A stretch of 64,000 bases of DNA, taken from assembly GCF_022179765.1 (NCBI RefSeq), contig NZ_BPRE01000019.1:1-64000 (forward strand). Direction: 5' to 3'. Below the pieces are notes generated by a model. That model did not search any database. It was not told the DNA's origin and was given only the letters and a program-made list of their open reading frames with translations. Positions within the stretch are counted from its first letter, which is position 1. Each line of letters begins with the position of its first letter. Origin of the DNA: Methylorubrum suomiense (GTDB lineage Bacteria; Pseudomonadota; Alphaproteobacteria; Rhizobiales; Beijerinckiaceae). Position numbers and translations under genes: made by a program. Below, one piece after another: positions 25,125 through 34,233 of the stretch.

Positions 25125-26099
25125 ATGCTGATGCGCCATTTTATGAATTGTTTAGCCAACGCGCCTGGGCCGTCGCCCCTGACGTATGGAATGCCCGTTC
25201 TCTCGCTCGCCACTGCGCTCTGTATGCAATGCCTTACAGGTGTTTGGATCAATGCATCGGCACCTGAGTGTTTGGTCCCCGCTGTGATTATTGCCGGGAC
25301 CGTGTATTTCCACGTGAGATCCATGCACGAGCATGGCATACTCGCTGTGACAGGTTTTTTGGCAATCTTGATGACGCATGCATTATGTGTCGCCGCCCTT
25401 TCCTATAGTGTCCAGGCGTTTGCATTTCCGCTGCAAGACGATTTATTTATTTCGATAGATCGATCCTTTGGATTTGAGTGGCTGTCCTTTCAAAAGCAAA
25501 TTATAGAATGGCCTGTGGTAATTTTCATTCTGGGGCTGTGCTATAGTACATTCTTTTTTCAATTGGTTTTCACGCCGCTATTTTTGATAGCTTTGGGCGC
25601 AGCAAGCCGTGCGGACCGCTTCACGCTGGCCTTCATGCTCTGCGGGTTGGTAACGGTGGCGGTGAGCGCCGTCCTGCCCGCTACGGGGGCAGCCGGGCTG
25701 GTTGGTCCGGACACAGAGTCATTGCTCTTGCACGGCGCCACGCCTCTGCCGGACTTATTGGCCCTCCGAAACGGCACGCTGCGCACGATCACGTTGGCCG
25801 AGGTCGGTCCCATAATCTCATTTCCGTCTCTCCACTGCGCGGTCGCCTACCTTGGGACTGCAGCGCTCTGGTCGGTTCCGCGCCTACGCTGGGCTATCGC
25901 CGCTCTCAACGCCGCGATGACAATCTCTGCGGTGACGCACGGTGCTCACCACATCTGCGATTGTCTTGCAGGACTCCTCGTTGCGGCCGTGTCCTTCCAT
26001 GTCGCCGGCTGGCTCGGGCCATGGAGTCGGGTGACGCTCGCCCGGTGGAGTACTGGGCCAGCGCAGCCTGTGGCCACGTCGGCCAATCTCGCAGCCTGA
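25125..26099 (+). CDS. PAP2-superfamily membrane protein of atypical base composition
   Basis: The 324-residue protein has about eight hydrophobic segments. It carries the PAP2 signature residues SFPSLHCAVAYL (about 232-243) and THGAHHICDCLAG (about 271-283), which supply the two catalytic histidines and the aspartate of lipid phosphatases and inositol-phosphotransferase-like enzymes. It probably acts on lipid phosphates in the inner membrane. The first half is clearly AT-richer and uses codons such as TTA, ATA and AGT that the neighbours avoid, which suggests recent transfer. Three close ATG codons (25125, 25131, 25143) make the start uncertain. It lies against an insertion-sequence remnant. 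Confidence 0.75.
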   Translation: MLMRHFMNCLANAPGPSPLTYGMPVLSLATALCMQCLTGVWINASAPECLVPAVIIAGTVYFHVRSMHEHGILAVTGFLAILMTHALCVAALSYSVQAFAFPLQDDLFISIDRSFGFEWLSFQKQIIEWPVVIFILGLCYSTFFFQLVFTPLFLIALGAASRADRFTLAFMLCGLVTVAVSAVLPATGAAGLVGPDTESLLLHGATPLPDLLALRNGTLRTITLAEVGPIISFPSLHCAVAYLGTAALWSVPRLRWAIAALNAAMTISAVTHGAHHICDCLAGLLVAAVSFHVAGWLGPWSRVTLARWSTGPAQPVATSANLAA

Positions 26100-26416
26100 A
26101 GGTGGATTGGATCGCCAAAGCCTACTCCCGAGGGGAAAGCCAGCCCAGGATGGCCGCGCCTACCTCCACACCGGACCGAGCGCACGCATCGGCCCGGTGG
26201 TCACAGCGCCGGGGAGTGCCCAAACCCGCAATTCGAGAGCAGATCGGCCCGATCACGCCGTTCGTGCGAGAGATGCCGGAGGAGGTGGTGCGGGCGCCGT
26301 GCGTCGAGCGGGGGCCGCTCTTGACGACGGATCACAGACGCCAAACGGGAACGCCAGCGCCAAAAGCCATCCAGGGACAGCCTTCCCGCAACCTAAAATG
26401 AAACGCAGCTGTAATG
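26100..26416. other. Non-coding or decayed stretch
   Basis: About 320 nt follow the PAP2 gene. A frame from 26107 contains short pieces (AKAYSRG and ARWSQR in a neighbouring frame) that faintly recall the N-terminus of IS630-type transposases, but no continuous match is visible. I treat it as unassigned, possibly decayed mobile DNA belonging to the same island. Confidence 0.3.
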
Positions 26417-26824
26417 CTAACCCTTCGGCCATCGGTGCTGGAGGGTGGCCAGGACCTCGACAGCGTCCTGCGAGATGCCGGCCTCGCGGGCGGCCCTGAG
26501 GGTCGGATCCTCTGCCGGCGGCGGCGCGGCGGTGCGGGCCTCGAATTGGCGGCGATGGGCGTGGTCGAGGATGTCGGCGATGCGGCCGCCGACCGCCACG
26601 GCGATGGCGGTCGAGTCCGGCCCCTCGGAGCGGTGGATGTGCATCCGCTCCAGCGCCTCGGCGATCTGGCGCTCGAAGGCCTGGAACAGGTCCCCCGCCG
26701 CCTTCGGGTTCATGCGCATCAGCGCCGCGGCCGCCGCGCCGTAGGTTTCCTTGAGCATGTAGAGCGTCAGCCGCTCGACCGCCCGATCGTCCTCGTCCGC
26801 CGGCTTGCCCGTCTCACCCGTCAT
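26417..26824 (-). CDS. Hypothetical soluble protein
   Basis: A 135-residue, mainly helical and charged protein begins MTGETGKPADEDDRAVERLT. It has a helical core KETYGAAAAALMRMNPKAAG and ends in a tail LATLQHRWPKG. The coding character (third-position GC, normal start) is good. I do not recognise a family; a segment DILDHAHRRQFEARTAAPPP lacks any catalytic motif. It marks the return to normal base composition to the right of the foreign-looking island. Confidence 0.6.
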   Translation of the reverse strand: MTGETGKPADEDDRAVERLTLYMLKETYGAAAAALMRMNPKAAGDLFQAFERQIAEALERMHIHRSEGPDSTAIAVAVGGRIADILDHAHRRQFEARTAAPPPAEDPTLRAAREAGISQDAVEVLATLQHRWPKG

Positions 26825-27165
26825 CGCGCCTGTCCTGTTCCGCCGTCTTCCGGATCGTTTCTCCGGCGACAGATGATGGAAACCTTAAGGCAAGACGGCG
26901 CGTCCCGCCCGCTCGCTACGATGCCGACGGGATGAAACCGATCCGCTTGGGTCAGGGGTGGGCCGAGCGACCTGCCGATCCGCCATGGGTCGGGAAGCCG
27001 GCGCGCCGGAGGCGGGCAGCCCCGCCGTCCTCTCGGAACGGCGGGGCGTGTCGTGTCCGCACGACGGAGCCGATACGCAACGCGGCTCCGAGGAAGAGAA
27101 TGACCGGTTCAGGTTAGCCGGCCCTCAAGGCGCCGTCTCGATCGCGGTCCCGGAATGGGATGGTC
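26825..27165. other. Intergenic region with one GC-rich hairpin
   Basis: About 340 nt contain no convincing gene. A perfect 10-bp stem (27019-27028 GCCCCGCCGT with 27038-27047) with a 9-nt loop may end transcription of the DUF2339 gene, about 120 nt beyond its stop. The AT-richer part near 26880 probably holds the promoter of the hypothetical gene to the left. Confidence 0.4.
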
Positions 27166-29874
27166 TCACCCGGCCGGGCTCGCCGACGCGGGCCGCGCGA
27201 AGACGAGGCGCTGATAGACGAGACCGATGCCGATCAGGCAGGCACCGAGACCGAGGAACGAGAGGGCCCGCAACAGGCCCTCCAGCCCGGCGAGATCGAA
27301 CAGGAACACCTTGAGGGTCGTGAGCCCGATCAGCACCGCCGAGGCGAGGCGGGGCAGGGTCGAGCGCCGCCGGATCCCGACGGCGAGCGCGAGGAGGCCG
27401 AGGGTGAGCCCCGCCGCGGAATAGGCGTACCATTCGGCCTGGCTCGTCCCGCGATCGAGACCGATCCGCTCCCCCTGGAAGCCGTGGCGCACGGCCAGCC
27501 CCGTGCCGAGGCAGGCGAGGGCGAGGCCGAACAGCCCCGCGGCCCGCACGAACCATCGCGGACGACGCCCCGGCGCGGTCCGGGCCAGGGCGAGGGCGGC
27601 CAGGGCCGGTGCTCCGTAGGCGAGGAGGATGTCGTTGACGAGGAGGCCGCCCGCCACCGGCTCGTCGGTCAGGAGCGGGTTGACGGCAAGCCCGAGACCG
27701 AGCCCGCCCTGCACCAGGGCGAGGACGGCGAAGGCGATTCCCCCGAACCGGACGACCGGCGAGGCGCCCGCGCCCGAGACGTGCCCCATCACCAGGGAGA
27801 AGCCGAGGGCGGAGAGCGTGGTCAGCCCCTGTTCGAGCAGGCTCGTATCCGGGGCGGCGAGGTCGCCGCCATGGAGCGCGTGGCGGATCTCGAGGAAGAC
27901 GAGCAGGGCCGCCAGAACGAGGCTCACCGCCTGGGTGACCTGTTCCGGCCCATCCGCCGCGCCCCGGCGGATCGCGCGGGCGGCAAGGCCCAGGCAGAGC
28001 GCGGGCAGGCCGTAGGCGAGGAGGAGCCCGTTGAGGATCGGCGTCGCCGACAGGCCGGGGCCGGTCAGCAGCGGGTCCCAGGCGAGGCGCAGCGCCACCA
28101 AGACGGCGAGCCCGGCCACGCAGACGCGCAGGGCCGGGATGTCGAGGCGGCGGGCGATCAGCGCCGTCGCGAGAGCGGCGGCGGCCAGGGCCGGGGTCAG
28201 CGATCCGCCGGAGACGGCGAAGACGAGCCCGAGGCACAGGGCCGCCACCGAGGCCGCCGCGAAGGTGCCGAGGCCGAGGGTGAGGGCGGGGGAGGGCCTG
28301 CGTCCGGCCTCCCGGCGGCAGAGGGCGGCCAGCCCGCAGAAGCCGGCGCCGAGGCCGCCCGCGATCGCCGCGAAGCCCGGCGCGACCGCGCCGTCGGAGA
28401 GGCGCAGAAAGGCAAGCGTCAGGGCCGCCAGCGGACCGAGCGCCGCGCCCGCGGCATAAGCGAGGGCGGTCGCGTAGGGCAGGCGGCTGCCCCCGAGGAG
28501 CCGCAGGGCTCCGGGGGCGGCGATCGTGGCGGCGGTGAGGGCGGCGAAGCCCAGCATCGTCCCCGGCGCGTCGGTGCCGTGCCACAGGCCGAGCAGGCCG
28601 CGCGCGGGTTCGCCCGTTTCCGGCCAGAGCGCGAGGGTGGCGACGAGGCCCCCGACCGCCACCGGCAGGCCGAGGGCGGCCGGGGCGGCGAGGAACCCGG
28701 CGGCGGCGGGCAGGGCCGATGCGGCGAAGGCCGCCGCGATCCAGCCGGCGCCCGCTCCCTCGTCGGCGGTCAGGCCGAGCACCGCCCCGGCGACGAGGGC
28801 GAAGCCGGCGAGCACCCCCGCGGCGAAGCGGTCGGGCCGCGCCTGCGCATCCGCCGTGCCCCGGCCCGGCAGAACGGCGAGGACGAGGACCGCGAGCGCG
28901 CCCTGCAGCACGAGATGCGTCTGCGCCGGTCCGGCCCCCGCGGCGTGGAGAGCCAGCAGCACGCTCCAGGCCGCCGCACCGAGGCCGCCGGCCACGGCCA
29001 GCGCCCGCCAGCCCCTGAGCCACGCGAAGCCGTAGGCGCTGCCCGTCACCACGGGCAGGTAGAGCGCGAGCGGCCACAGGCTCGCCGACCCACCGCCGAT
29101 CAGGAGCGGCGTCGCCATCGCGCCGACGAGGCCGAGGCCGGCCAGGACCGGCCCGTGCAGGAGGGCCGCGGCCATGGCGGCGAGTCCCGTCGCCGCGAGC
29201 CCGGAGAAGGCCGCGAGCGGCCCGAGGAAGCCGTAGAGGGCATGCGCCGCGTAGAGCGCCCCGAACAGGGCCGCGATGCCGGCGGCCGTGACGACGGCGG
29301 GCACGTCGGGCCATGTCGGGATCGACGGGGGAAGCGAATCAGAGCCCGCCATCGTCCCGCGCAGGCGCCGCCGCAGGACCTCGCCCGCGGCGAGCAGCGC
29401 GAGCGCGAGCGCGATGGCACCCGCGACGCGCATGCCCGGCCCGAAGACCCCCTGCTCGGCTGAGTAGCGCACCATCAGGGCGCCGCCGAAGGCCAGCGCC
29501 AGCCCGCCGATCCAGACGGTCCAGCGGGTGCCGAACCGTTCCTCCAGGGAGGGGCGCGGCGCGCCCGGTCGCGCGGCGGCCTGCTCCGGTGTTGCCGGTA
29601 TGCGCTCCGGTGCGATTCTCGGGACCTGGCTCCGCTGAGGCGGCGTCGATTGCGCGCGGGGTGCCGCGGCGCGGACGGCGTCCGGCCGCTCCGTCTCCGG
29701 CGGGATCGTTTCCGATCGCGGTTCTGGGGCGACCCCGCCTTCGAGCCGGGCGAGGCGCCGCTCCAGATCGGCGACGCGACCGCGCTGCACCAGTGCCGCG
29801 ACGAGGCCCGCGGGTCCGGACACGGCAAGGCCGAGGCCGATCAGGACGAGAAGGAGAAGAAGGCTGTCGTCCAT
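27166..29874 (-). CDS. DUF2339 multi-pass membrane protein
   Basis: The 902-residue protein begins with one membrane helix (LLLLVLIGLGLAVSGPAGLV). A short coiled coil RVADLERRLARLEGGV and a Pro/Ala-rich linker to about residue 105 follow. SLEERFGTRWTVWIGGLALAFGGALMVRYS then opens a body of more than twenty hydrophobic helices. That layout is characteristic of DUF2339 inner-membrane proteins, whose function is unknown. The last helices are followed by a short tail FARPASASPAG. Its size and the long open frame on the opposite strand reflect extreme GC content, not two genes. Confidence 0.85.
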   Translation of the reverse strand: MDDSLLLLLVLIGLGLAVSGPAGLVAALVQRGRVADLERRLARLEGGVAPEPRSETIPPETERPDAVRAAAPRAQSTPPQRSQVPRIAPERIPATPEQAAARPGAPRPSLEERFGTRWTVWIGGLALAFGGALMVRYSAEQGVFGPGMRVAGAIALALALLAAGEVLRRRLRGTMAGSDSLPPSIPTWPDVPAVVTAAGIAALFGALYAAHALYGFLGPLAAFSGLAATGLAAMAAALLHGPVLAGLGLVGAMATPLLIGGGSASLWPLALYLPVVTGSAYGFAWLRGWRALAVAGGLGAAAWSVLLALHAAGAGPAQTHLVLQGALAVLVLAVLPGRGTADAQARPDRFAAGVLAGFALVAGAVLGLTADEGAGAGWIAAAFAASALPAAAGFLAAPAALGLPVAVGGLVATLALWPETGEPARGLLGLWHGTDAPGTMLGFAALTAATIAAPGALRLLGGSRLPYATALAYAAGAALGPLAALTLAFLRLSDGAVAPGFAAIAGGLGAGFCGLAALCRREAGRRPSPALTLGLGTFAAASVAALCLGLVFAVSGGSLTPALAAAALATALIARRLDIPALRVCVAGLAVLVALRLAWDPLLTGPGLSATPILNGLLLAYGLPALCLGLAARAIRRGAADGPEQVTQAVSLVLAALLVFLEIRHALHGGDLAAPDTSLLEQGLTTLSALGFSLVMGHVSGAGASPVVRFGGIAFAVLALVQGGLGLGLAVNPLLTDEPVAGGLLVNDILLAYGAPALAALALARTAPGRRPRWFVRAAGLFGLALACLGTGLAVRHGFQGERIGLDRGTSQAEWYAYSAAGLTLGLLALAVGIRRRSTLPRLASAVLIGLTTLKVFLFDLAGLEGLLRALSFLGLGACLIGIGLVYQRLVFARPASASPAG

Positions 29875-29956
29875 GGGGCCGGCCGTCCGGTTCGGAAGGC
29901 GGCAACCTTAACGCGGTGCGGGGGCGGCGCGCGTGTGGACGCTCACAGCCGGGCCG

Positions 29957-30208
29957 TCAGCGCGTATAGGCGAGATGCAGCCGGCAGCCCTCGCGCTCCA
30001 CCACGGCGCAGGGCCGATCGATGGCCAGCGATGCGATCGAGAGATGGACGGTGTCGGGGATGACGGCGCCCGGATCGACTTCGACGTCGACGCCGTTCGG
30101 TGAAGAATCCCACACGAGACAACCAATCGAGCTTGCGATTTCGTCCGACGAAATCAGTCCTACCTCGAACGCGTCTTGAAGAAATAAATCACGGTCCGTG
30201 CTCATCAT
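29957..30208 (-). CDS. Small PilZ-like domain protein
   Basis: An 83-residue protein begins MMSTDRDLFLQDAFEVGLIS and continues CLVWDSSPNGVDVEVDPG, VIPDTVHLSIASLAIDRPCAVVERE and CRLHLAYTR. The spacing of S-x-x-G, the hydrophobic strands and the closing strand resemble the PilZ fold. The N-terminal RxxxR c-di-GMP-binding motif is missing, so it probably does not bind the nucleotide in the usual way. A GGAG site precedes the first ATG by 7 nt. It is read leftward from the AT-rich region shared with the divergent Crp/Fnr gene. Confidence 0.6.
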   Translation of the reverse strand: MMSTDRDLFLQDAFEVGLISSDEIASSIGCLVWDSSPNGVDVEVDPGAVIPDTVHLSIASLAIDRPCAVVEREGCRLHLAYTR

Positions 30209-30538
30209 CGACTATCTCCGCGACCGCAGCGGCTCCATGCATTAACGATACGGTTAGGATTTCCGGAAAGCACGCGGAAATTTTTTAAGAGCTGGCAAAA
30301 AACCTGTTGCATGCTCGATCAGTTCATGAATGCGTGAGCGTCGTTGCTTGTTCGTTCCGAGTCTGGTCATTCGGTTGTATGTCGTCGTCCGGTACGCGTG
30401 GCGCGTCTTGTGGCGACAGCACCGAGAATACGGTCGGGACACTCATCCACGGCGAAGGTGTCTCGGCCGGGCGCGACGGCTTGACCCGCCGGAGCGCCGG
30501 CTCCACGATCCCGTCCGCGCGAAGAAGGTTTCCGAGGC
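30209..30538. promoter_or_regulatory. AT-richer divergent intergenic region
   Basis: About 330 nt between the PilZ-like and Crp/Fnr genes. The part at 30235-30310, with GGAAATTTTTTAAGAG, is markedly AT-rich for this genome and probably carries promoters. The frame at 30307 and its competitors lack coding character. No Fnr-type palindrome (TTGAT-N4-ATCAA) is seen. Confidence 0.4.
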
Positions 30539-31231
30539 GTGGCGACAGGCCGTTTGGCGAGCATCCCGTTCTTCAAGGAACCGGGTGTCGATCTTTCCCC
30601 CTACGAGACGCGCTGCCACTGGCGGCGCTTCGACGAGAACGAGACGCTCGTCGACTACGACGACATCTCGACCGACGTGTATTTCCTCGCCACCGGCGAG
30701 GTGCGCATCCTCAACCGTTCGCAATCGGGCAAGGAGGTCATCCTCGGCGAGATGCGGGCGGGGGCCTTCTTCGGCGAACTCGCCGCCCTCGACGGGATCG
30801 GCCGCTCGGCCAACGTCACGGCGCTGACCCGGGGCGAGGTCTGCGTGGTGCCGGCCGCCGTGTTCCGCCAGATCGTGTTCGCCTCGGAGCCCATCGCCGA
30901 CCGGCTGTTCCGGCTGCTCGCCAAGCGCGTGCGCGAGCTGAACACGCGGCTGATGGAGCATGCCCTGCTCGACCTGCGCCACCGCCTCTACGCGGAGCTG
31001 CTGCGCCTCTCCGTGCCGCGGGCCGGACACGAGGGCGAGCGGGTGGTGACGCCGCCGCCCTATCACCATGTCCTCGCCGCCCGCATCGGCTGCCGCCGCG
31101 AGCAGGTGACCCGCGAGTTCACCGTGATGGCGGGCGAGGGGCTGATCGACCGCACCCGCGGCGCCCTCGTCATCCGCCGCCCCGACCTGCTGGAGGCGCG
31201 GGTGCAGGAGGCGCTGCGGGAAGACGCGTGA
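30539..31231 (+). CDS. Crp/Fnr family transcriptional regulator
   Basis: The 230-residue protein starts at GTG. A cyclic-nucleotide-binding-type beta-roll (about 30-120) contains GEVRILNRSQSGKEVILGEMRAGAFFGELAALDG, with GE..ALDG in the place of the cNMP phosphate-binding cassette though the usual Arg-Ser is changed. A dimer helix and a Crp-type helix-turn-helix follow, around HHVLAARIGCRREQVTREFTVMA. There are no Fe-S cysteines, so it is not an oxygen-sensing Fnr. It lies 42 nt upstream of an ABC transporter operon on the same strand and could be co-transcribed with it or control it. Confidence 0.88.
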   Translation: MATGRLASIPFFKEPGVDLSPYETRCHWRRFDENETLVDYDDISTDVYFLATGEVRILNRSQSGKEVILGEMRAGAFFGELAALDGIGRSANVTALTRGEVCVVPAAVFRQIVFASEPIADRLFRLLAKRVRELNTRLMEHALLDLRHRLYAELLRLSVPRAGHEGERVVTPPPYHHVLAARIGCRREQVTREFTVMAGEGLIDRTRGALVIRRPDLLEARVQEALREDA

Positions 31232-31273
31232 TACTGAGCGACCGAGTCGCCCCGAGCCCCTGACCCGATCACC

Positions 31274-32353
31274 TTGCACGCGCCCACGCCCCTTCCCGCC
31301 GCCCCGCTGCTCCGCATCGAGCGGATCACCAAGCGCTTCGCCGCCCACACGGCCGTCGACGGGGTCTCGCTCGACCTCGCCCAGGGGGAGATCGTCTGCC
31401 TGCTCGGCCCTTCGGGCTGCGGCAAGAGCACCCTGCTGCGGCTGGTCGCCGGCTTCGAGGCGCCGGATGCCGGCACGATCCGGCTCGACGGGGCGGACCT
31501 GACCGCGCTCCCGCCGCATCGGCGGCCGGTCAACATGATGTTCCAGTCCTACGCGCTGTTCCCGCACATGCGCGTCGCGGCCAATATCGGCTACGGTCTC
31601 AAGGGCTTGGGCCTGAGTCGGCGGGAGGCGGCCGAGCGGGTCGCCGGGCTGGTGAAGCTCGTGCGGCTCGAAGGCTTCGAGGCCCGCAAACCCGACACGC
31701 TGTCGGGCGGGCAGCGCCAGCGGGTGGCCCTCGCCCGCGCCCTCGCCCGCGAGCCCAAGATCCTGCTCCTCGACGAGCCGCTCGGCGCCCTCGACCGGAC
31801 GCTCCGCGAGGAGACGCAAGGGGAGCTGCGGGCGATCCAGCGGCGGCTCGGCACCAGCTTCGTCGTCGTCACCCACGATCCCGAGGAGGCGATGGCGCTG
31901 GCCGACCGGATCGGCGTGATGGAGCGCGGGCGCCTCGTCCAGATCGGCCCGGCCCGCGACCTCTACGAGCGCCCGGCCAGCCGCTTCGTCGCCGGCCTCC
32001 TGGGGGATGTGAACCTGATCGAGGGCCGCCTCGGGCCCGCCGAGCCCGGCGGCCTCCGCACCGTCGAGACGGCCTTGGGGCCGATCCGCGCGAGCGGGGA
32101 GGGGGCGGCCGGCGCCGCCGTGGTGGTGGCGGTGCGGCCCGAGCGGCTGAGCCTCGGGGCCGCCGCTGGGCTGCCCGGCACGCTCGTCGAGGCGACCTTC
32201 CTCGGCGACCGCATCCGCTCCCGGATCGCCATGGCCGACGGCTCGGTGCTGCGCGCCTCCGCGGCCCTGCCCGCGCCGGGGCCGGTGCCGGCCGTGGGCG
32301 CGGCCGTGACCGTCGCCATCCCGCCGGATTCGGCGCGGATCCTGCCGGCATGA
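31274..32353 (+). CDS. ABC transporter ATP-binding protein (PotA type)
   Basis: The 359-residue ATPase has Walker A GPSGCGKSTLLRL, Q-loop FQSYALFPHM, signature LSGGQRQRVALARAL, Walker B ILLLDEPLGALDR and switch His in VVTHDPEEAMALADR. A C-terminal TOBE regulatory domain follows (about 280-359, AVRPERLSLG). It energises import of a small cation or amine, most like spermidine/putrescine uptake systems. The start is TTG with no strong ribosome site, so it could lie slightly elsewhere. The stop overlaps the permease start by 4 nt (ATGA). Confidence 0.9.
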   Translation: MHAPTPLPAAPLLRIERITKRFAAHTAVDGVSLDLAQGEIVCLLGPSGCGKSTLLRLVAGFEAPDAGTIRLDGADLTALPPHRRPVNMMFQSYALFPHMRVAANIGYGLKGLGLSRREAAERVAGLVKLVRLEGFEARKPDTLSGGQRQRVALARALAREPKILLLDEPLGALDRTLREETQGELRAIQRRLGTSFVVVTHDPEEAMALADRIGVMERGRLVQIGPARDLYERPASRFVAGLLGDVNLIEGRLGPAEPGGLRTVETALGPIRASGEGAAGAAVVVAVRPERLSLGAAAGLPGTLVEATFLGDRIRSRIAMADGSVLRASAALPAPGPVPAVGAAVTVAIPPDSARILPA

Positions 32354-33276
32354 GCGGGCGCCTGACCCGCAGGCTCGGGCGCGGCCTGGTGCGCGGGCTG
32401 CCGCTGCTGTGGCTGGTGCTGTTCTTCCTCGTGCCCTTCGTGGTGACGCTGAAGATCAGCTTCTCCTCGCCCGCCACGGCGCAGCCGCCCTATCTGCCGG
32501 TGATCGACTGGCAGGGCGGGCTCGAGGGCTGGAGCGAGTTCCTGCAGGCGCTCGACTTCCAGAACTACCACATGATCGCGGGCGACGCGCTCTACCGCGA
32601 CGCCGCCCTCTCCTCCCTGGGCTACGCCGCCCTCGCCACCGCGATCCTGGCGCTGATCGGCACGCCGACCGCCTACGCCATGGCGCGGGCCTCCGCGCGC
32701 TGGCAGCCGATCCTCGTGGCGCTCGTCATCGTGCCGTTCTGGACGAGCTTCCTCATCCGCATCTACGCCTGGATCGCGGTCCTCAAGCCCGAGGGGCTGC
32801 TCAACGGGGCGCTCCTGAAGCTCGGGCTGATCGCGGGGCCCCTGCCGCTTCTCGATTCGTCCGTCGGCGTGCTGATCGGTCTGACCTATGCCTACCTGCC
32901 CTTCATGGTCCTGCCACTCTACGCGGTGATGAGCCGGCTCGATCCGGCGCTCCTCGAGGCCGCGGCGGATCTCGGCGCCGGGCGGGCGCGGGCCTTCGCC
33001 ACCGTCACCCTGCCGCTCGCCCTGCCGGGGCTGGCGGCGGGCGCGCTGCTCTGCTTCATCCCGATGGTCGGCGAGTTCATCATCCCCGACCTGCTCGGCG
33101 GCTCCGACACGCTCATGCTCGGACGGGTGCTGTGGAGCGAGTTCTTCTCCAACCGCGATTGGCCGCTCGCCTCGGCCGTCGCGGTGCTGCTGCTGATCCT
33201 GATCGTGGTGCCCGTCGTGCTGTTCCGCGAGGCGGAACTGCGGCGGGAGGAGGCGGCCGAGGGGAGGGGACGATGA
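32350..33276 (+). CDS. ABC transporter permease (PotB type)
   Basis: The 308-residue inner-membrane protein has six or so helices. The EAA-type coupling loop EAAADLGAGRARAFATVTLPLALPGL (about 195-220) meets the ATPase. It has PotB-like features: a periplasmic loop after helix 1 and IPDLLGGSDTLMLGRVLWSEFF near the end. Both ends overlap the neighbouring genes by 4 nt, so ATPase and both permeases are translated as one unit. Confidence 0.9.
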   Translation: MSGRLTRRLGRGLVRGLPLLWLVLFFLVPFVVTLKISFSSPATAQPPYLPVIDWQGGLEGWSEFLQALDFQNYHMIAGDALYRDAALSSLGYAALATAILALIGTPTAYAMARASARWQPILVALVIVPFWTSFLIRIYAWIAVLKPEGLLNGALLKLGLIAGPLPLLDSSVGVLIGLTYAYLPFMVLPLYAVMSRLDPALLEAAADLGAGRARAFATVTLPLALPGLAAGALLCFIPMVGEFIIPDLLGGSDTLMLGRVLWSEFFSNRDWPLASAVAVLLLILIVVPVVLFREAELRREEAAEGRGR

Positions 33277-34049
33277 GCCCCTTCGCCCGCTCCGCCCTGA
33301 CCCTGGCGCTCGCCTTCCTCTACGCGCCGATCCTGGTGCTGATCGTCTATTCCTTCAACGATTCGAAGCTCGTCACCGTCTGGGGCGGGTTCTCGACCCG
33401 CTGGTACGCGATCCTGTTCGCCGACGGGCCGCTGCTCGCCGCCGCCCTCGTCTCGCTCAAGGTGGCGCTGCTCTCCGCCGCCATCGCGGGCGTGCTCGGC
33501 ACCCTCGCCGCCCTCGCCCTCGACCGGCACGGGCGGTTCTTCGGGCGCGGCGCCTATACCGGCCTGCTCTACGCTCCCATGGTGATGCCCGAGGTCATCA
33601 CCGGCCTGTCGCTGCTGCTGCTCTTCGTCGGCATCGGGCTGGATCGCGGCATCGCCACCATCGTGATCGCCCACGCGACCTTCGCCACCGGCTTCGTGGC
33701 GGTGGTGGTCGGCGCGCGCCTGAAAAGCCTCGACCGCTCCCTAGAGGAGGCCGCCGCCGATCTCGGCGCGGCGCCGCTGCGGGTGTTCCTCGGCATCACC
33801 CTGCCGCTGATCGCGCCCTCGGTGGTGGCCGGGTTCCTGCTGGCCTTCACCCTGTCGCTGGACGACCTCGTGATCGCGAGCTTCGTCTCGGGCCCCGGCG
33901 CCACGACCCTGCCGATGCGCCTCTACAGCCAGGTCAGGCTCGGGGTGAACCCGGAGATCAACGCCGCCTCCACGCTGATGATCGCCCTGGTGGGCCTGGT
34001 GGTGCTGGCGGCCTCGTGGCTGACGGCGCGGCGAGGGCAGGGGGGATAG
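33273..34049 (+). CDS. ABC transporter permease (PotC type)
   Basis: The 258-residue partner permease has six helices. It carries FLYAPILVLIVYSFNDSKL at the start and the EAA-type loop EEAAADLGAAPLRVFLGITLPLIAP around 155-180. It forms the second half of the membrane pore. The cluster ends here; no periplasmic substrate-binding protein (PotD/PotF type) is encoded before or after, which is unusual for an importer of this family. The substrate is therefore undetermined. Confidence 0.9.
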   Translation: MSPFARSALTLALAFLYAPILVLIVYSFNDSKLVTVWGGFSTRWYAILFADGPLLAAALVSLKVALLSAAIAGVLGTLAALALDRHGRFFGRGAYTGLLYAPMVMPEVITGLSLLLLFVGIGLDRGIATIVIAHATFATGFVAVVVGARLKSLDRSLEEAAADLGAAPLRVFLGITLPLIAPSVVAGFLLAFTLSLDDLVIASFVSGPGATTLPMRLYSQVRLGVNPEINAASTLMIALVGLVVLAASWLTARRGQGG

Positions 34050-34233
34050 GGGCGGGCTGCTGCGAACTTGAATTGTAACGCAGAGCGTTGTACTTCTTGA
34101 GGTGCTGTCGTGCCGGTTTCTTCGGCCTGAGACATCGGGGCAGCGGTTCGGTTCGCCCGCACCCGCGGATCGATCGAGCGGCTATAACAAGATGATTTTC
34201 ATGGTTTTTTGATCTGCCGACTGGGGGCAGGGC

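Noticed and set aside
26107-26400. IS630-type transposase remnant
   Set aside because: Two short resemblances (AKAYS and ARWSQR) in one frame are too little, and no other motif follows.
27160-29463. A 767-codon open frame on the plus strand opposite the DUF2339 gene
   Set aside because: It is rich in Glu, Gly, Arg and Gln with no domain, and is the expected antisense shadow of a very GC-rich hydrophobic gene.
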